The notes under the pieces are model-generated. The model saw only the letters and a program-made list of their open reading frames with translations. It had not been told where the DNA came from and ran no database searches. 64,000 nucleotides of DNA from the NCBI RefSeq assembly GCF_000756615.1, contig NZ_CP009288.1:1240001-1304000 (forward strand), read 5' to 3'. This document shows, piece after piece, positions 43,582 to 52,132 of this stretch (positions within the stretch are counted from its first letter, which is position 1; each line of letters opens with the position of its first letter). The DNA is from Paenibacillus durus (GTDB taxonomy: Bacteria > Bacillota > Bacilli > Paenibacillales > Paenibacillaceae). The position numbers and the translations under genes are program-made.

Positions 43582-45393
43582 TTGAAAGTTCTTCGTATGT
43601 ATCGACTGTTCTTTGTTATGCTATCCCTGTGTCTGCTCTTGACATTTGTCCTGCCTGCGGGTACAGGAAGCCTGGCGATTGTTTCGGCTGCGGAGGCTCA
43701 GGGGAGCCCGGTCAATCCTGATGCTTCTCCCGAAGCGGTCAAGCTGCTGAGCTACCTGTACTCCATTTCCGGAACCCGCATTATTACCGGCCAGCATGAT
43801 TATCTGGAAAGTCCGGACGAGTTCAACTACAAGCTTCAAGTAACGAGCGGCAGATATGCAGCCCTACATGGATATGAGCTTGGGGCGATTAACGGCCAAA
43901 CGGACGGCGCCGTGACCTGGATGCGGCAAAATATCGTCAGCAGCGCCATCAAATGGTATAAGGACGGCGGCATCGTCGCCATGACGTACCACGCAAATCT
44001 GCCCGGTACGGCTTATAACTGGACCAATGTGCAAAAATCGCTGTCCCAGGCCGATTTTGACAAGTATGTCACTCCTGGAACTACGCAGTACAACAGCCTG
44101 ATCACGGAACTCGATAAAGTGGCGGTATCGCTGAAAGCCCTGCGCGATGCTGGGGTTCCCGTGCTGTGGCGCCCGTACCATGAAATGAACGGCAATTGGT
44201 TCTGGTGGGGCAAGAAGAACAATTTTGCCGCTCTGTGGAATATTATGTATGACCGCTTTGTTAATGTTCATAAGCTTAACAATCTGCTGTGGGTATGGAG
44301 CCCGAACGCGCCGAACAGCTGGGCCGATCCTTACGTCAAGACGTATCCCGGTGCGGATAAGGTGGACATTTTGGCGGCGGACATTTATAACAATGATTTC
44401 AATCAGTACTATTATGACAGTCTGCTGACTCTGGCCGCCGGCAAGCCGATTGCCATTGGCGAGAACGGACAAATGCCCGATCCGGCGATGCTGCCCAAAT
44501 CACAGAGCAAATGGGTCTTTATGATGAACTGGGGCAAAATGCTGTACGAAAACAACAGCACGACTACAATCAAGAGCTTTATGAATAACGGATTCACCTT
44601 AACCCGCGATGAGGTTATAACGGGAATGGCTTCCGTAACGGTGCCGAGCCCAATTCTGATACAAGCGCCGTTACCAAGTCTGGCGCCAAGTCCGACACCG
44701 TCGCCTAGCCCGACGCCAACGCCGAGTCCAACGCCGACACCATCGCCGAGTCCAACACCGACACCGTCGCCTAGCCCGACGCCGACGCCAACGCCGACAC
44801 CGAGTCCAACGCCGACGCCGAGTCCAACGCCAACACCATCGCCTAGCCCGACGCCAACGCCGACTTATCAGCCGATAGGAGAAGGTTCGGGGGTGAATGA
44901 TCCGAACAGCGCGAATCTGCTGCCACTACCTTCGGCCACGCCGGAGCCTTCGCAGCCCCGCAACGGGCTGATTGGCGAATATTTTGCCAATATGCAGCTT
45001 TCCGGAACGCCTGCACTGGTAAGAGAAGAATCGGCCATCGATTTTAACTGGGGAACCGGAACACCGGACAGCTCTGTCCACCCTGACTATTTTTCCGTCC
45101 GTTGGAGCGGTAAAATCAAGCCTCTCTACACCGAGAACTATTCCTTCTATACTAGTTCGGACGATGGCATTCGGTTATGGGTCAACGGGGTAGCGGTCAT
45201 TACCAGTTGGTCCACTCAATACGGAGTAGAGCGGAAGGGAAGAATCGACCTGGAAGCCGGCAAACTGTATGACATTAAAGTAGAATATTACGACAATACG
45301 GGGAGCGCCAAAGCCCGTCTGATGTGGGAAAGCCCTAGCCAAATTAAGGAAACTGTTCCCGCGAGCGCGTTTTATCTTTCCGGATCGCTTTGA
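43582..45393 (+). CDS. Secreted GH26 beta-mannanase with TPSP linker and PA14 domain
   Basis: Endo-acting beta-1,4-mannanase-type hydrolase. Signal peptide (about 1-37), GH26 catalytic domain (about 45-345), Thr/Pro/Ser linker (about 370-430), PA14 domain (about 460-600). The acid/base Glu201 lies in RPYHEMNGNWFWWG and the nucleophile Glu294 in IGENGQMP. TTG 43582 is chosen because AAAGGGAG lies 6 nt before it, while the ATG at 43576 abuts the site; the difference is two codons. Directly controlled by the c-di-GMP riboswitch. Probably trims or remodels a mannose-containing polymer (inference). Confidence 0.94.
   Translation: MKVLRMYRLFFVMLSLCLLLTFVLPAGTGSLAIVSAAEAQGSPVNPDASPEAVKLLSYLYSISGTRIITGQHDYLESPDEFNYKLQVTSGRYAALHGYELGAINGQTDGAVTWMRQNIVSSAIKWYKDGGIVAMTYHANLPGTAYNWTNVQKSLSQADFDKYVTPGTTQYNSLITELDKVAVSLKALRDAGVPVLWRPYHEMNGNWFWWGKKNNFAALWNIMYDRFVNVHKLNNLLWVWSPNAPNSWADPYVKTYPGADKVDILAADIYNNDFNQYYYDSLLTLAAGKPIAIGENGQMPDPAMLPKSQSKWVFMMNWGKMLYENNSTTTIKSFMNNGFTLTRDEVITGMASVTVPSPILIQAPLPSLAPSPTPSPSPTPTPSPTPTPSPSPTPTPSPSPTPTPTPTPSPTPTPSPTPTPSPSPTPTPTYQPIGEGSGVNDPNSANLLPLPSATPEPSQPRNGLIGEYFANMQLSGTPALVREESAIDFNWGTGTPDSSVHPDYFSVRWSGKIKPLYTENYSFYTSSDDGIRLWVNGVAVITSWSTQYGVERKGRIDLEAGKLYDIKVEYYDNTGSAKARLMWESPSQIKETVPASAFYLSGSL
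44686..44863 (+). repeat. In-frame (Thr/Ser)-Pro repeat tract
   Basis: About 178 nt of degenerate 6/12/18-bp repeats (CCGACGCCAACG-like units) encoding alternating SPTP/TPSP. Encodes the flexible linker between GH26 and PA14; length can change in 6-bp steps without frameshift. Confidence 0.9.
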
Positions 45394-45474
45394 TATATTT
45401 TTTACGAATAGTTTCATGTATGGGCTGCCGATATTTTGAGAGTATAACCTAATTCAGTTCATTAGAACCTTGAC

Positions 45475-45500
45475 AGCCCTGCTTGTTTTTCAGCAGGGCT
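45475..45500 (+). terminator. Hairpin between the two GH26 genes
   Basis: AGCCCTGCT/AGCAGGGCT with a T-rich 8-nt loop and only TTCT after it; a weak terminator or processing stem. Confidence 0.6.
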
Positions 45501-45587
45501 TCTAAGCTATCGGCCCCATTTTGGACCGTCATTTCTAGCATCCGGAGGACGGCGTTCGGGGACGACAATCCAGCTTAAGAAAGGAAA

Positions 45588-47084
45588 ATGACATTGAAAT
45601 TATTCCGTAGACATCGGCTGTTCGTTATGACTGTGCCTTTGATTCTTTTTGCCGCTTTACTGCCGTGGGTAAACGCCGATAACATCCCCCCGGCAGCCCC
45701 AAAAACCGTCTCGCCGGTTAATTCATCCGCTTCAGCCGAATCGCGGAATTTGCTTGAATATCTGGCGAACTTAAGCGGGAAGGGCTTGATCTCCGGCCAG
45801 CATGATTACCTGGAAAGCCCGGATGAGTTCACGAACAAGCTGAAGAAGGCTGCCGGAAGCGATGCCGTGCTTCACGGCTACGAGCTCGGAGCGATTAACG
45901 GCCAGTCGCCTGGTATGATTGACCGCCAGCGCGAGGCGGTAGTGAAGAGCGCCATCAACTGGTATGAGAGCGGCGGTATTGTAGCCATGACGTTTCATGA
46001 GAGCCTTCCCGGCACATCTCCGGCCTGGTCCAATGTGTCTATGAGTTTGAGCCAGAGCGATTTTGACGCCTATGTGACACCCGGCACAGCCCAATATGAC
46101 ATGCTGATTGCCGACCTGGACAGGGCAGCCGTGTATTTGAAGCAGCTGCAGGCCGCCGGAGTTCCTGTATTGTGGAGACCATATCATGAAATGAACGGCG
46201 ATTGGTTCTGGTGGGGCAAGAAAGATAATTATTCTGCTCTCTGGAACATTATGTACGACCGATATGTGGGTAAACATAAATTAAACAATCTGCTCTGGGT
46301 ATGGAATCCGAATGCTCCCAACGGGTGGGCCGACGCTTATGCGCCTTATTATCCGGGGGCAGATAAAGTCGATATTCTTGCGGCAGACATTTATAACAAC
46401 GACTTTCAGCAGACTTATTACGACAGTCTGTTGACGCTGGCGGACGGGAAGCCGATCGCCATTGGGGAAAGCGGGGAGCTGCCCGATCCCCAGGTGCTTG
46501 CCAAGAACCAGAGCAAGTGGGTCTATATGATGACTTGGGGCAAAATGCTGACCGAGAACAACAGCCAGCAGAAAATAAGCAGCTTCATGAATGCGGACTA
46601 TACGTTGTCCAAAAACGATTTTATCCATATGACGAACAAACAGGCTGAAGCCGCCGGAAATGGACTGAGGGGAGATTATTTTAACAATAAAGACCTGAAA
46701 GGCCAACCGCTCATAAGCAGAACCGACGCTAATCTCAACTTTATCTGGCATGATTCCCCGCCGGATAAAGACATGGAGAGAAACTTTTATTCCGTGCGCT
46801 GGCAAGGCCGTATCCAGACTCCCGTAACGGGTAACTACACCATTAAGGCGGTGTCCGACGACGGAGTGCGGGTATGGATCGGCGGAAAACTCATTATCGA
46901 CAGCTGGATGCCGCAGAACGATGTTGCCCGGGAAGGAAGCATCAAGCTGAAAGGGGATACCCGTTACGATATCAAAGTGGAGTACTTTGAGAACAAAGGG
47001 AAAGCCGATATCAAGCTGCTCTGGAAAGGGCCGGATTGGCAGGAAGAGGTCATTCCCCCCAATGTGCTGTTTCTTCCCAAATGA
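45588..47084 (+). CDS. Secreted GH26 beta-mannanase with PA14 domain (paralogue)
   Basis: 498 residues: signal peptide (about 1-27), GH26 domain (about 45-350) with acid/base Glu201 (RPYHEMNGDWFWWG) and nucleophile Glu294 (IGESGELPDP), then a PA14 domain (about 360-497) joined without the Pro-rich linker. Close paralogue of the preceding gene, from N-terminal MxLK to the PA14 end, so a tandem duplication is likely. No riboswitch precedes it; its expression depends on read-through past the hairpin at 45475 or on its own promoter. AAAGGA lies just upstream of the start. Confidence 0.94.
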   Translation: MTLKLFRRHRLFVMTVPLILFAALLPWVNADNIPPAAPKTVSPVNSSASAESRNLLEYLANLSGKGLISGQHDYLESPDEFTNKLKKAAGSDAVLHGYELGAINGQSPGMIDRQREAVVKSAINWYESGGIVAMTFHESLPGTSPAWSNVSMSLSQSDFDAYVTPGTAQYDMLIADLDRAAVYLKQLQAAGVPVLWRPYHEMNGDWFWWGKKDNYSALWNIMYDRYVGKHKLNNLLWVWNPNAPNGWADAYAPYYPGADKVDILAADIYNNDFQQTYYDSLLTLADGKPIAIGESGELPDPQVLAKNQSKWVYMMTWGKMLTENNSQQKISSFMNADYTLSKNDFIHMTNKQAEAAGNGLRGDYFNNKDLKGQPLISRTDANLNFIWHDSPPDKDMERNFYSVRWQGRIQTPVTGNYTIKAVSDDGVRVWIGGKLIIDSWMPQNDVAREGSIKLKGDTRYDIKVEYFENKGKADIKLLWKGPDWQEEVIPPNVLFLPK

Positions 47085-47130
47085 GAGTTGTATCTTTAAA
47101 CCCGGCTTCTAGAGAAAGCGAGGACAGGGA

Positions 47131-49806
47131 ATGAGAGAACCAGGAAAAGCCCGGCCTTTATCTATATTTTTGAAACTTGCAGGACTTGCCATCTTATTCT
47201 TGCTGTCTGTATCGTTTTTGGGTAGTGAGGAGACGGAGAGAAGTGATATTGGAATGACCAAGTTCTCCTCCGCGTATGAGACAGCGTCTGAATCCCCAGC
47301 GGGGGCGCTAATCTGGCAGCTCGGCAGCCGTGATGAATCGGCCGGCGAGTTCGCGCCGAGTAATTCTTCAAGCGCGAGAAGTACGGTCAGCCTAAATTCA
47401 TCGAAGCCGGATGCGTCCGTGCTTAAAAAGTTGCCCTCTGGTCTCGACGGCAGGAACGCGCCCGAACTGCGGCTATCCTACCATTTGAGCAAAATCCCGG
47501 CGAACGGGGTTCTGTTCCAGGTGAGCATTCTCAACGCCTATAAGTCGGTTCCGCAGATGGCGGTATTCTCGAACAGCGAGCTGTCGGGGATTATTCAGAT
47601 CGCGGGCGTCGCGGGAACGGGGAGCGAATACAAATTCCGCAAAACGTATGAACTCTATATCCCGAAGGAACAACTGCAAGTCGGTGACAACGAGCTTAAG
47701 CTGAAGGCGGTCCATTCCCTATATGCGTCGAGCGCGGAAGAGCAGTATTTATGGTGGACTTGGGACGATCTGAAATTGTTGTCTTTGGATTCACCGATTA
47801 CCGAGCCGATTCACGGCAGTTATGTGCTTACGGGTACGATGGTCACCAACAAGCAGTTTTATTTTGATACAGGCGCTACCACTCATCTGCCGTACATTAT
47901 GAAGTGGCTGGGCGTAGCCTATAGCGGCAATATTATGCGTACGGGCGGCGCCAGCGATGTGAAATTTTCCCGTTCCGATTTGGAGAACTACTATAAAGCG
48001 CTTAAGGATTACAATATGCAGGCGGTCGCGCTGTATTTGTACACCGGGGACATTAAGCTAAATGCGGACGGATCACTGCCGGAAAGCGCGAAGAAGAAGC
48101 TTACCGAATATTTTCAGAAATACGGCTCTTACTTTCAATATTACGAGGTGGATAATGAGCCGGGGTTGTTTAATCGCTCCAAAGCCGTCAATCTGGCGAT
48201 AGCCGAATGGCTGAATAAGGAGGGCAAACAAATTGCGCCTCATCTGCAGACGGTTGCTCCCGGCTGGACGTACTGGCCGAAGTACAAGGAGGATTCCTGT
48301 GAAAAAAGCCAACGGGGCGGCGTTCGCCAGTGCGGCGATCCCGATGGCTGGGAACGTGATCCGGCGCAGCGGCTGGAGATGGAGAAGGCTACCGATCTTA
48401 CAAACGGACATTCCTACGGGGATTCTTACATTGCCAAGAACGGCGGCAGCTTTACCGAGAACCTGAAGACGTTCAATGGTTCGAATGACGGCCTCCCCAA
48501 AAAAATGCTGGTGACAGAGTTCGGCACCTCCGACACTCATTTGGACGATTATCATTACGGGGCGAAGGAGCGGACGTCAGCCGCATTCGACCGGATCATG
48601 AGAGCCCATATTGGATATGCAGATATGTTCGTGCAGCACGCCGCTTTTTTCTACAACTATAGTCTGTTCCAATTCAAGAACGTCAGTCTGAAAAATCATG
48701 ATCCGGCCAAGACGGAAGTTTATTACACAAAAGAGAACGAGGATTCACGCGTCAGCATCATGCGCAGATTGAGCCTGGCTTATGCCACCCATGGCGCTCC
48801 GCTTTCCTACCGTCTGCTTAATAAAAGCGCCCTTGCCGACAAGCTGGTCTATGTCCGGGCCGTGGATACATCCAAGCTGACTCCGCTGCCGGGAACGAAA
48901 GCAACCTCAAATAAGGTCCTGGTTAACCTCGTCAACTTCGAGGATACGCCGCAGACCGTCAGTGTCAAGGTTACCCTGCCCAAGAAAACGGCTTACGAGG
49001 GTGAACGCTTTGGAAATGGCGATACGTATGAAGAAGCGCGCCGCTACGTGACCGGACTGAACGCGGGACCTGATCTGACCTTCACGGAGACGCTGGCGCC
49101 GGGAGAAGCGGTTCAGTATATTCTACAGCCATCTTCTGTGGTGCAGGACGAGGCCCCGCGAGACCTGACGGCCACCGCGGCCAGAGGGACTTCCGTACAG
49201 CTCAACTGGCTGGAAGCGCCCGGAAGCGGCTATGATGTGCTTCGTTCAGAGGGGACGGGCGGCGAACTAAAAACGATAGCCAAGGGTGTTGGTGGCACAT
49301 CATATATCGACCGGGCGCTAAAAGAAGGGGAGTTATACTCCTACGCGGTACGGGTGACGGGCACGGCCCTGCTGTCGGACAAGGCTCAAATTACAGCTAC
49401 GGGCCTTGTTCCTCTGGACAGGACGGGGTGGCAGGCCTCGGACAATATTAACCAGAGTCCAAAGAAGCTTTCCTACATGATCGACGGAGATCCGAGTACG
49501 CGTTGGGATACAGGTGCGAACATGACTTCCGGTGAGACCATTCAGATTGATATGAAGTTTTCGCATATGATCGAAGCGGTTCAACTGGAGACCTCGCGTT
49601 CTCCTTACGACTATCCCAGGCGTTATGCCATCTATGTATCGGAGGATGCGGTCAACTGGGAGCTGGCTGCTGACGGCAGGGGGAAAAAGGACGTCGACAT
49701 GTATCCCTTTCCGCAGAGGAAAGCCAGGTATGTGAAGATCGTCCAAACCGGCGCCGGCGGGAATTTCTGGTCCATCCATGAGCTGCAAATATATTCAAGA
49801 GAGTAA
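47131..49806 (+). CDS. Large secreted multidomain protein, probable clan-A glycoside hydrolase with F5/8 C domain
   Basis: 891 residues. N-terminal signal anchor (about 9-30), a beta-sandwich resembling rhamnogalacturonan-lyase-type carbohydrate-binding domains (about 100-210), a probable TIM barrel (about 220-600), an all-beta part, a fibronectin-III-like domain (about 670-755) and a C-terminal discoidin/F5-8-C (CBM32-like) domain (about 765-890, with DGDPSTRWDTG). In the barrel, Glu343 (DNEPGL) and Glu463 (VTEFGTSD) are 120 residues apart, as acid/base and nucleophile are in clan GH-A. I could not place it in a numbered GH family. GAGGACAGGG precedes the ATG. Confidence 0.8.
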   Translation: MREPGKARPLSIFLKLAGLAILFLLSVSFLGSEETERSDIGMTKFSSAYETASESPAGALIWQLGSRDESAGEFAPSNSSSARSTVSLNSSKPDASVLKKLPSGLDGRNAPELRLSYHLSKIPANGVLFQVSILNAYKSVPQMAVFSNSELSGIIQIAGVAGTGSEYKFRKTYELYIPKEQLQVGDNELKLKAVHSLYASSAEEQYLWWTWDDLKLLSLDSPITEPIHGSYVLTGTMVTNKQFYFDTGATTHLPYIMKWLGVAYSGNIMRTGGASDVKFSRSDLENYYKALKDYNMQAVALYLYTGDIKLNADGSLPESAKKKLTEYFQKYGSYFQYYEVDNEPGLFNRSKAVNLAIAEWLNKEGKQIAPHLQTVAPGWTYWPKYKEDSCEKSQRGGVRQCGDPDGWERDPAQRLEMEKATDLTNGHSYGDSYIAKNGGSFTENLKTFNGSNDGLPKKMLVTEFGTSDTHLDDYHYGAKERTSAAFDRIMRAHIGYADMFVQHAAFFYNYSLFQFKNVSLKNHDPAKTEVYYTKENEDSRVSIMRRLSLAYATHGAPLSYRLLNKSALADKLVYVRAVDTSKLTPLPGTKATSNKVLVNLVNFEDTPQTVSVKVTLPKKTAYEGERFGNGDTYEEARRYVTGLNAGPDLTFTETLAPGEAVQYILQPSSVVQDEAPRDLTATAARGTSVQLNWLEAPGSGYDVLRSEGTGGELKTIAKGVGGTSYIDRALKEGELYSYAVRVTGTALLSDKAQITATGLVPLDRTGWQASDNINQSPKKLSYMIDGDPSTRWDTGANMTSGETIQIDMKFSHMIEAVQLETSRSPYDYPRRYAIYVSEDAVNWELAADGRGKKDVDMYPFPQRKARYVKIVQTGAGGNFWSIHELQIYSRE

Positions 49807-49830
49807 TCCAAGACGTCAACGACTGCATGA

Positions 49831-49862
49831 GAACCCTGTGAAGAGGGTTCTTTCGTATTTTT
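49831..49862 (+). terminator. Terminator after the glycan-active gene group
   Basis: GAACCCT/AGGGTTC hairpin followed by TTTCGTATTTTT. Confidence 0.8.
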
Positions 49863-49984
49863 AACTGAAGGATTGTGACAGAAATAATAGCTGCTGCTCC
49901 GATAGGCATGATAAGATATACACCAATTATATACAGGGGAAAGCATTGCAAAAGGATAAGATCTATGATAACCTATATATAGAT

Positions 49985-49999
49985 TTAGAATAAGTCTAA
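49985..49999. promoter_or_regulatory. PerR-like box before dps
   Basis: TTAGAATAAGTCTAA, a 7-1-7 inverted repeat that differs from the PerR consensus TTATAATNATTATAA at three positions. It lies 34 nt before the dps start, within the likely promoter/leader region. Confidence 0.55.
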
Positions 50000-50032
50000 A
50001 TATTAATTACTTAAAACCGGGAGGAATGAATC

Positions 50033-50488
50033 ATGAGTACTGATCTGAAAACTCAAACTGAACTGCATGCCACATTGAATCGTCAAACCGCTAACTGGAC
50101 ACTGCTGGGAATTAAGCTTCATCATTACCACTGGTTTGTTACCGGAACGGATTTCTTCACGCTTCACAGCCAATTCGAAGAGTATTATGACGAAGCTGCT
50201 GAATATGTAGATACTGTGGCGGAACGCCTGCTCGCGATCGGCGGCAAACCTGCTTCCACTATGAAAGAATATTTGTCTCTGTCCAGCCTGCAAGAAGCGA
50301 CAGGCGGCGAGAGCGCCAAGGAAATGGTGGCGACTTTGGTCAAGGACTACACGATTCTCGCGCAAGAGCTGAGCGCCGGCATTACACTGGCTGAAGAGTC
50401 CGGCGATCAACCGACAGGCGATCTGTTCATCGGCATCAGAACGAGTGTCGAGAAGCATATCTGGATGCTGAACGCTTACCTCGCATAA
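50033..50488 (+). CDS. dps: Dps family ferritin-like DNA-protection protein
   Basis: Forms dodecamers that oxidise and store iron and protect DNA from peroxide. 151 residues, four-helix ferritin fold. The intersubunit ferroxidase residues are visible: HHYHWFVTG (His) and LHSQFEEYYDEAAEYVDTVAERL (His, Asp, Glu). CGGGAGG precedes the ATG. Single gene with a candidate PerR box upstream and a strong terminator downstream, so peroxide-inducible expression is likely. Confidence 0.95.
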   Translation: MSTDLKTQTELHATLNRQTANWTLLGIKLHHYHWFVTGTDFFTLHSQFEEYYDEAAEYVDTVAERLLAIGGKPASTMKEYLSLSSLQEATGGESAKEMVATLVKDYTILAQELSAGITLAEESGDQPTGDLFIGIRTSVEKHIWMLNAYLA

Positions 50489-50531
50489 GAAACTGTAACA
50501 GTTGAGCGCCGGGCGATTTGCCCGCATGCGC

Positions 50532-50582
50532 AGGTGGCCGGTTCCAGTCAGATTCTGACTGGAACCGGCCACCTTGATTTTT
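50532..50582 (+). terminator. Terminator of dps
   Basis: Long near-perfect stem (GGTGGCCGGTTCCAGTCAGA with its complement) and then TTGATTTTT. Confidence 0.95.
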
Positions 50583-50607
50583 GCCGTCATTTTCTTCTCT
50601 GCGGCGT

Positions 50608-51312
50608 TTACTTGATAAATACGCCGCCGAAGGGAAGGATTTCCCTCAGCAGCCGCTTGAAAAGACCATCCTCATGATTCTCCCGTTCAAATCTCCGGTT
50701 CTGCCGGCCGGCCTGAAAGAGAACAGGGCCGCTGCCGGTCATTTTCCAGTGATAGCTCATATGCTGGCTGGCCAGGTGATTGCCGTAGACCGTCAGCTCA
50801 AGCACAGCATTCTCGGGGTAGGCGATCACACTGCCCGCATCAACATATAAAGGCTGAACCGGGTCCAGAGCGGCTTCGCATACGACTCCTTCCGTCAGGA
50901 TGCCGATGCTTCCGCTGCCGGAGAACCTGACTTTAACGACATCCCGGGTCACGATCATATTCTTCACGCTAAGTACGCGGGTCTGCATGTTAATTCCTTT
51001 GCTGTAATAGAACAGGTGCTTGAAGTCATAGAGCAGATCGTCATTGCCGTCCAGCATAACCGTCTTGACCCGGTAGCCCGGAGGCAGAGCCGCCGTGAAC
51101 CGGCAAGGACCGGTCATATCCGCCCGGATCAGCTTGCGCTTGCGGTACATTCCCTTTACATCCATGAATCTGTCGGCCCGCCCGGAGGACGGCCCCTGAT
51201 AGGCGATTATCTGCTGCGGGTGCAGCACATGAATTTCCTCATTCTCCTCCAGCGTGAAAGTCAAAGCCTCGCCGCTCAAGGCATTTCCTCCGTCCTGTAA
51301 TTCCGCGTTCAC
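50608..51312 (-). CDS. AIM24/TIGR00266-like protein
   Basis: 234-residue beta-rich protein resembling the AIM24 family (segments such as YRVKTVMLDGNDDLLYDFKH, then LFYYSKGI, and GSGSIGILTEG, followed by YVDAGSVIAYPENAVLELT). The biochemical role of bacterial members is not established. The GTG at 51312 has AAAGGAG 8 nt upstream. It lies 51 nt downstream of the coiled-coil gene on the same strand, so the pair is probably one operon. Confidence 0.8.
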   Translation of the reverse strand: MNAELQDGGNALSGEALTFTLEENEEIHVLHPQQIIAYQGPSSGRADRFMDVKGMYRKRKLIRADMTGPCRFTAALPPGYRVKTVMLDGNDDLLYDFKHLFYYSKGINMQTRVLSVKNMIVTRDVVKVRFSGSGSIGILTEGVVCEAALDPVQPLYVDAGSVIAYPENAVLELTVYGNHLASQHMSYHWKMTGSGPVLFQAGRQNRRFERENHEDGLFKRLLREILPFGGVFIK

Positions 51313-51363
51313 CGCCCGTACTCCTTTCTCATGTTGAGGGACGCTCCCTGCCGGATTTAACTA

Positions 51364-51849
51364 TTAATGCAATCTGTCCCCCCGCTTCGAGCGGCTTCGC
51401 ATGCCAAGGCGGATAACTCTCGTGAGAATAAAATAACCCGCAACCAGTCCGAGGCCTGTAAGTGAAGTCACTTTAAGACGGTGTATATAGCTTTCTCGAG
51501 CGGCGCGCTCGTCTCTAAGCTCATCGATCATCACGGTAAGCTGCCGATTCTGCTCTTGAAGCGAGGTGTTCTCGCTGTGGTACGCTTCCAGCTGATTTTT
51601 GGTGTTATCCAGTTCATCCATAGTCTGTCCAAGCTCATTCTTCGTCCGCTCCAGCTCGTCTACGGTCTGATGATAGCTTTCCTGCAGATCATTCACCTGG
51701 TCAGGCAGCTCGGAGAATTGCTCCATTCCGCGGTATAGGTCGCCAAAAATATTCGCATGGGCTGCCGGCGCGGGAAGAGTATAGAGGGTTCCGGTCAGCA
51801 GGATCACGGGCAGCAGACGCGGCAGTGAAGGAAGAATCTTTAATTTCAT
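51364..51849 (-). CDS. Membrane-anchored coiled-coil protein, unknown function
   Basis: 161 residues: N-terminal signal peptide (cleavage near AAHA), a long heptad-rich coiled coil (about 45-120, LQESYHQTVDELERTKNELG and following), one C-terminal transmembrane helix (about 130-150) and a basic tail RSRSKRGD. The topology would put the coiled coil outside the membrane. ATG 51849 has GGCGGTGA 8 nt upstream. First gene of the pair with the AIM24-like protein. Confidence 0.8.
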   Translation of the reverse strand: MKLKILPSLPRLLPVILLTGTLYTLPAPAAHANIFGDLYRGMEQFSELPDQVNDLQESYHQTVDELERTKNELGQTMDELDNTKNQLEAYHSENTSLQEQNRQLTVMIDELRDERAARESYIHRLKVTSLTGLGLVAGYFILTRVIRLGMRSRSKRGDRLH

Positions 51850-51996
51850 AGGTTGAATCACCGCCTGACGTGTAAATGTGTTTTCATTATCCTATATTAT
51901 AACACGCCGTTGTACGACAAATTGCGGCAAGTGAACTGCGTCAAAGAAGAATAAAATAATTCATTGCAAAATGCCATTTATAGCTGTTGTTCTTCG

Positions 51997-52033
51997 AGAG
52001 CGGTTCACTTTCTATGAATCGGCTCTTTTTTTT
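51997..52033 (+). terminator. Plus-strand intrinsic terminator without an upstream gene
   Basis: AGAGCGGTTCA/TGAATCGGCTCT stem (one G-T pair) followed by TTTTTTT. The nearest plus-strand gene upstream is dps, already terminated at 50582, so this could be an attenuator in the leader of the gene at 52133 or end a short RNA. Confidence 0.75.
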
Positions 52034-52132
52034 GCCAATAATATCAAACCGAACATATATTCCATGACAAGGAGTTGTCCGCCAACATTGGTACATTAAT
52101 ATAAAACCCAAAAAAAGAAAGAGGTGGAAATA

